A stretch of 64,000 bases of DNA from CAZUXE01 sp964624585 (lineage in GTDB: Bacteria; Hydrothermota; Tepidihabitantia; B3-TA06): NCBI GenBank assembly GCA_964624585.1, contig CAZUXE010000005.1, forward strand, positions 1 through 64,000. Reading direction: 5' to 3'. The translations under genes and the position numbers were made by a program. Every line of letters begins with the position of its first letter. Position 1 is the stretch's first letter. The notes under the pieces were generated by a model. It was not told the origin of the DNA. It saw nothing but the letters and a program-made list of their open reading frames with translations, and did not search any database. Below are positions 61,056 through 64,000 of this stretch, piece by piece.

Positions 61056-61130
61056 CGGAGCCGACGAGACTCGAACTCGCGACCTCTAGCGTGACAGGCT
61101 AGCGTTCTAACCAAGCTGAACTACGGCTCC
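61056..61130 (-). tRNA. tRNA-Asp (GUC)
   Basis: Acceptor GGAGCCG/CGGCTCC, anticodon arm CTAGC-CTGTCAC-GCTAG (anticodon GUC), T arm GAGTTCGAGTCTC. CCA not encoded. Stand-alone. Confidence 0.96.
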
Positions 61131-61141
61131 TTAAGGCATGT

Positions 61142-61169
61142 ATTATATCAATAAGAAGACCCGTGTCAA
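61142..61169 (-). promoter_or_regulatory. Promoter of tRNA-Asp
   Basis: Minus-strand TTGACA (61169-61164), 16 bp spacer, TATAAT (61147-61142): full consensus, 11 bp before the mature tRNA. The -35 box lies inside the hairpin at 61160-61179. Confidence 0.85.
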
Positions 61170-61179
61170 GATACACGGG
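61160..61179. terminator. Hairpin, probably terminator of the second TonB cluster
   Basis: CCCGTGT (61160-61166) and ACACGGG (61173-61179) with a 6-nt loop. On the plus strand CCTTTTT follows; on the minus strand TCTTCTTATT follows. It lies downstream of the minus-strand ExbD-TonB unit. Confidence 0.6.
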
Positions 61180-61266
61180 CCTTTTTCACTTCTCTTTTTT
61201 ATAGCCAGTTGCTGATTAATCAAGCAAACAGCACGACAACAGTTACATACAATGCTAAAAACGCTT

Positions 61267-62118
61267 CTATCTAGAACGACGCGGCGCTCGTGTAGAAAAT
61301 ACAAATTCTACACGCGCATACTCCGGATCCTCTTCAACGTCAATTTTAACATTGTAAAGACGCTCTGAAAGATAGTCGGCAATACTTTGACCAGTCCACA
61401 TACTTGAAGCGCGAATTTTGATGTAGGAATAATTCTTTTCCTTCAAGCGATTCAAGACGTACAAATAGTATCTGGCAATCTTGGGCGTTACAACTGGTTC
61501 GTATGAAGCGACTTCTATTTCTTTAACCGCAACTATTGAATCGTAGGCAACACCGTTAACTTCAATTGGACGTCCTATTTTACGTATATCAGAACCGTCT
61601 CTCATGGTTAAAAAAACGATAAAGGAATAGATATCGCCTACCGCCATTACTTCCGTAGGCTCATCACCGCGACCGTCCCAAGAAATTGAAGCGGGTAGGG
61701 AACCGGTTCCTTTCAAAGTCCTAAAAGTCATGCCTCTTGCGTCAAGAACTTGAACTTCCCAGGCAGAAACTCCTCTTTCCTGATACCTTGAAACATCCAA
61801 AGTCAAGGCTTCCTTATCAAGATCGTAGAAATTATTAAGACTTACCGGAAACCTGAGAAGATTAGGATCGGCCATAAAGGTACTACGACCAACTGCCTTT
61901 TCTACTTGGGTAATAAGATTATCATCTAGTATATACCGATTAGTGCCCAACAGAATGCCTATTGGTTGATATGGGTCTATTTCATAATAAAAAGCCTGAG
62001 GTTTTTTTTCCAACAAGCCGGCTTCCGTAATTTTCTGTATACCTACATCACCTTGAGCAAGCAATACTGCAGGAGTTATTAGCAAAACAGCAATTAATAT
62101 TGTCAGTATTTTTTTCAA
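61267..62118 (-). CDS. Periplasmic protein with FlgD-type Ig domain, linked to the TonB cluster
   Basis: 283 residues. Signal KKILTILIAVLLITPAVLLAQ. A FlgD-Ig-like unit in the middle (WEVQVLDARGMTFRTLKG, SISWDGRGDEPTEVMAVGD, YSFIVFL) and a C-terminal alpha/beta part (PKIARYYLYVLNRLKEKNYS ... WTGQSIADYLSERLYNVKI) that recalls OmpA-like folds without their key motif. TTG 62118 is chosen: AGGAGG is 6 nt upstream, while a TTG at 62124 would touch it. Function unknown; follows tonB by 10 bp in one unit. Confidence 0.85.
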   Translation of the reverse strand: MKKILTILIAVLLITPAVLLAQGDVGIQKITEAGLLEKKPQAFYYEIDPYQPIGILLGTNRYILDDNLITQVEKAVGRSTFMADPNLLRFPVSLNNFYDLDKEALTLDVSRYQERGVSAWEVQVLDARGMTFRTLKGTGSLPASISWDGRGDEPTEVMAVGDIYSFIVFLTMRDGSDIRKIGRPIEVNGVAYDSIVAVKEIEVASYEPVVTPKIARYYLYVLNRLKEKNYSYIKIRASSMWTGQSIADYLSERLYNVKIDVEEDPEYARVEFVFSTRAPRRSR

Positions 62119-62128
62119 CGCCAACCTC

Positions 62129-63091
62129 CTATGTTAGCACGAACATGAATGTTATAATACCTCTCCGTTTGGGGGTACCAGGTGCAGGCTTAAATTTCCA
62201 CGACGCAAGCCTTTGCTTAACAAGTTTATCCCAATTAGGATAACCAGTAGTGCGCTTGACAACCATCGTAGGCTGCACATTTCCGTTTGCGTCAACTGAA
62301 AATTGAATCGAAATTCTTACGTTAGATAAACCTTTCTGCCTGGCCCATGGCGGATATGCAGGCATTCCACCGCGAAGAATATCACCTTGGGATAAATCGC
62401 CGGATAACGAAAAACCAGACTTATTGGCTCCACTAGCAGCCGTTTTAGCATTGGCCTTCAAATCAGAATTTCCACTAAACTTAGGCTTTACCTCTTCTGC
62501 ACCAATAGAGGTAGCCCCTGAATTCAATTCTATTGAACTACCGCCACTTGCAGCAATACGATCAAATGCACTACTTGAACCAAGACCGCCTGTAGAACGT
62601 TTAAGTTCAATTGCAGACTGCTGAAGAATGTCATCTGTCGATAAGGCGCGATTTTTATCAATTCTAATCACATCACCGCTGAAACTGGCTTCACTTTTAT
62701 CCAAACTAAAATCATCCACTTCCATTTTCGCTTGAAAGGTCTGTTTTCCTTTAGATAAATCAATAGGTGCACCTTCGGTACTTGTTGGCGCTGCTGGCGT
62801 TGAAAGCTGTTGTTGCTGCACTATCTTCTGCGCCTTTGGGGGCAAAGACTCATCATAAACAACTGCGGTAAGATCAATAGTGTCATCACCTAAGGTGCGC
62901 CCCTTCAAAAGATCAGACGTTAAAAGCACTATCAAGGCGTGTAACAACAAAGAAATGGCAAGACCTGACCATAAGCGACCATTCGAGAAAGTTTCAACAA
63001 TACCGCGACCCAAATTACCTAACGCTACCGCTATTGTTTCTAACCAGCTTCTGGGTTTTGGGACAGCTCCGATGTAACTATTGGTAAGCAT
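62129..63091 (-). CDS. TonB-family protein of the second cluster
   Basis: 320 residues. A membrane helix near 38-62 (WSGLAISLLLHALIVLLTSD) with the LLLHAL block of TonB/TolA, a long periplasmic Ser/Gly/Ala-rich spacer with several Gln repeats, and a C-terminal TonB fold (PAYPPWARQKGLSNVRISIQ, VDANGNVQPTMVVKRTTGYP, RLASWKFKPA). Different in sequence and length from the first TonB in the window, so a separate system. GGAGAG precedes the ATG; it follows exbD by 1 bp. Confidence 0.9.
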   Translation of the reverse strand: MLTNSYIGAVPKPRSWLETIAVALGNLGRGIVETFSNGRLWSGLAISLLLHALIVLLTSDLLKGRTLGDDTIDLTAVVYDESLPPKAQKIVQQQQLSTPAAPTSTEGAPIDLSKGKQTFQAKMEVDDFSLDKSEASFSGDVIRIDKNRALSTDDILQQSAIELKRSTGGLGSSSAFDRIAASGGSSIELNSGATSIGAEEVKPKFSGNSDLKANAKTAASGANKSGFSLSGDLSQGDILRGGMPAYPPWARQKGLSNVRISIQFSVDANGNVQPTMVVKRTTGYPNWDKLVKQRLASWKFKPAPGTPKRRGIITFMFVLT

Positions 63092-63092
63092 G

Positions 63093-63539
63093 TTAACTCT
63101 CCTTTTCTTCGGTGGCTGACTTCTTTCCCTTAATTCTCTTTGTAGACACCGCTACTCGCTGCGCTCCCGCTTTCTTAACCATCCTTAAAAGATCCAATAC
63201 CCATTGCGACGGCGAACTTTTATCCGCCCTTACTACAACTAGGAAATACTGATCTTCACCCATTTTATTCGCTACTCTCTGTTCAATATACTCAAGAGAC
63301 ATCAACGAATCATTGAGATAGTATTCCTTAGCGCCGACCTCATTAACACGAAAAGCGATAGTTAAATTCTCTTCAGTGTTTCTTTCCATTGTTTGGGCAG
63401 GAGGCACCTCAACAGGCGTATCTTCGCTGGTAAGAAGCTGCTGAGCAGTCATCATCATCATCAGTACGATAATCAACGCGACTCCGGCCATCGTTGTAAG
63501 GTCAGGCATTAGGCTTCTTTCACCTTTATGTTGCGCCAT
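63093..63539 (-). CDS. exbD: ExbD/TolR-family protein of the second cluster
   Basis: 148 residues: an N-terminal helix LTTMAGVALIIVLMMMMTAQ with an acidic residue just before (PDLTTM) and a periplasmic domain with EVGAKEYYLNDSLMSLEYIE and VRADKSSPSQWVLDLLRMVKKAGA, as in ExbD. The start codon shares one base with the preceding stop (TAATG). Charged Lys-rich tail. Confidence 0.9.
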   Translation of the reverse strand: MAQHKGERSLMPDLTTMAGVALIIVLMMMMTAQQLLTSEDTPVEVPPAQTMERNTEENLTIAFRVNEVGAKEYYLNDSLMSLEYIEQRVANKMGEDQYFLVVVRADKSSPSQWVLDLLRMVKKAGAQRVAVSTKRIKGKKSATEEKES

Positions 63540-64000
63540 TATTTACCTCCGCCCGTATCAGTTTCTTGGAATCTTTTTCCTTGAATTAAAGCTAATTTTG
63601 CTGCCTCTTTTTGTTTTGCAAGATCAAGCATTTCAACAACAGCACCATGAGAAACTTCACCGTCAGCTTTGACGATAACCAATTTACTTGTACTACGCAT
63701 AAGAAGTTCTTCAATACGTTGACCTATTGCATCTTTAAGTTCACCTATCGTTTCTTTAGTAGCCACTTGTTCATCGTTAAGATAATACGTACCGTCTTGT
63801 TTAAGATATATACTCACCTTGAACTCATCAGATGGACCACCGGAAACTTTTTCCACTCCGGGAGCCTTCACAAAAATTCCGCTCTCCAACATAGCCGGTA
63901 GAGTTACAATAAAGAAGATTACTAAGCTAAGAGCGATATCAATCAAAGAAGTGATGTTCGCCTTGGACGAATGGTGTTCTTTTCTACTAGGCTTGCTGAT
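63539..64000 (-). CDS. exbD: ExbD/TolR-family protein, 5' end cut by window
   Basis: The frame is open from the window edge. The visible N-terminal part KPSRKEHHSSKANITSLIDI leads into the helix IALSLVIFFIVTLPAML with the conserved Asp in SLIDIA, followed by an ExbD periplasmic domain (YYLNDEQVATKETIGELKD, VIVKADGEVSHGAVVEMLDLA). An ATG at 63946 inside the helix is not the true start. An exbB would be expected just beyond the window. Confidence 0.9.
   Translation of the reverse strand: MSKPSRKEHHSSKANITSLIDIALSLVIFFIVTLPAMLESGIFVKAPGVEKVSGGPSDEFKVSIYLKQDGTYYLNDEQVATKETIGELKDAIGQRIEELLMRSTSKLVIVKADGEVSHGAVVEMLDLAKQKEAAKLALIQGKRFQETDTGGGK

Overview
The window looks like a scaffold from an uncultivated Gram-negative bacterium, probably of the FCB group or a candidate phylum near it such as WOR-3; this is inference. 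The signs are two TonB/ExbB/ExbD clusters, a PorV-like outer-membrane protein, a secreted protein with a type IX (Por) C-terminal sorting domain, a FlgD-type Ig domain, an OmpA-family protein and several lipoproteins. GC looks to be in the low 40s percent. A run of exactly 100 N inside the OmpA-family gene marks an assembly gap. I see no phage, insertion sequence, rRNA or CRISPR array.

Layout. 1-1260: 3' part of a beta-class DNA methyltransferase, plus an orphan promoter/terminator pair. 1339-6891: lipoprotein, sorting-domain secreted protein and an exbB-exbD-exbD-tonB operon. 6892-14730: a minus-strand operon of an exported protein, birA, coaX, tsaE, tsaB, an ARPP-1-like protein and a protein kinase fused to a UvrD-type helicase; a 9-bp repeat array lies just after its last gene. 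14783-18536: unknown gene, ileS and a DksA/TraR zinc-finger gene. 18943-24883: operon clpB-type chaperone, unknown gene, rsmI, CDP-alcohol phosphatidyltransferase, hflX. 25232-28475: tRNA-Leu, tig, clpP, clpX. 28673-33576: DUF2520 protein on plus; PpiD-like isomerase, tRNA-Glu and OmpA-family gene on minus. 33577-38406: rmlC-like, rmlB-like, ribBA, small YdeI-like gene, ribH, nusB and a phosphoesterase. 39536-48154: dnaE, tRNA-Ser, pcm, tRNA-Pro, hpt, adenine deaminase, a LOG-like protein, acylphosphatase and a flavodoxin-ferredoxin protein. 48314-51064: isocitrate-lyase-superfamily lyase with LeuC/LeuD-type dehydratase subunits. 51271-56376: rarA on plus; PorV-like, purA and a QueH-uracil-DNA-glycosylase fusion on minus. 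57073-60684: lipoprotein, vWA membrane protein and a small multi-drug-export-family protein. 61056-64000: tRNA-Asp and a second ExbD-ExbD-TonB cluster cut by the window end.

Two domain fusions stand out: kinase-UvrD (7287-9902) and QueH-UDG (52655-53818). Many transcription units begin with a clear TTGACA-16/17 bp-TATAAT-like promoter whose -10 box ends only 5-9 nt before the start codon, predicting leaderless mRNAs, while genes inside operons carry AGGAGG-type ribosome sites or overlap their neighbours by 4 bp. Three of the five tRNAs are placed as 5' or internal parts of protein-coding units.
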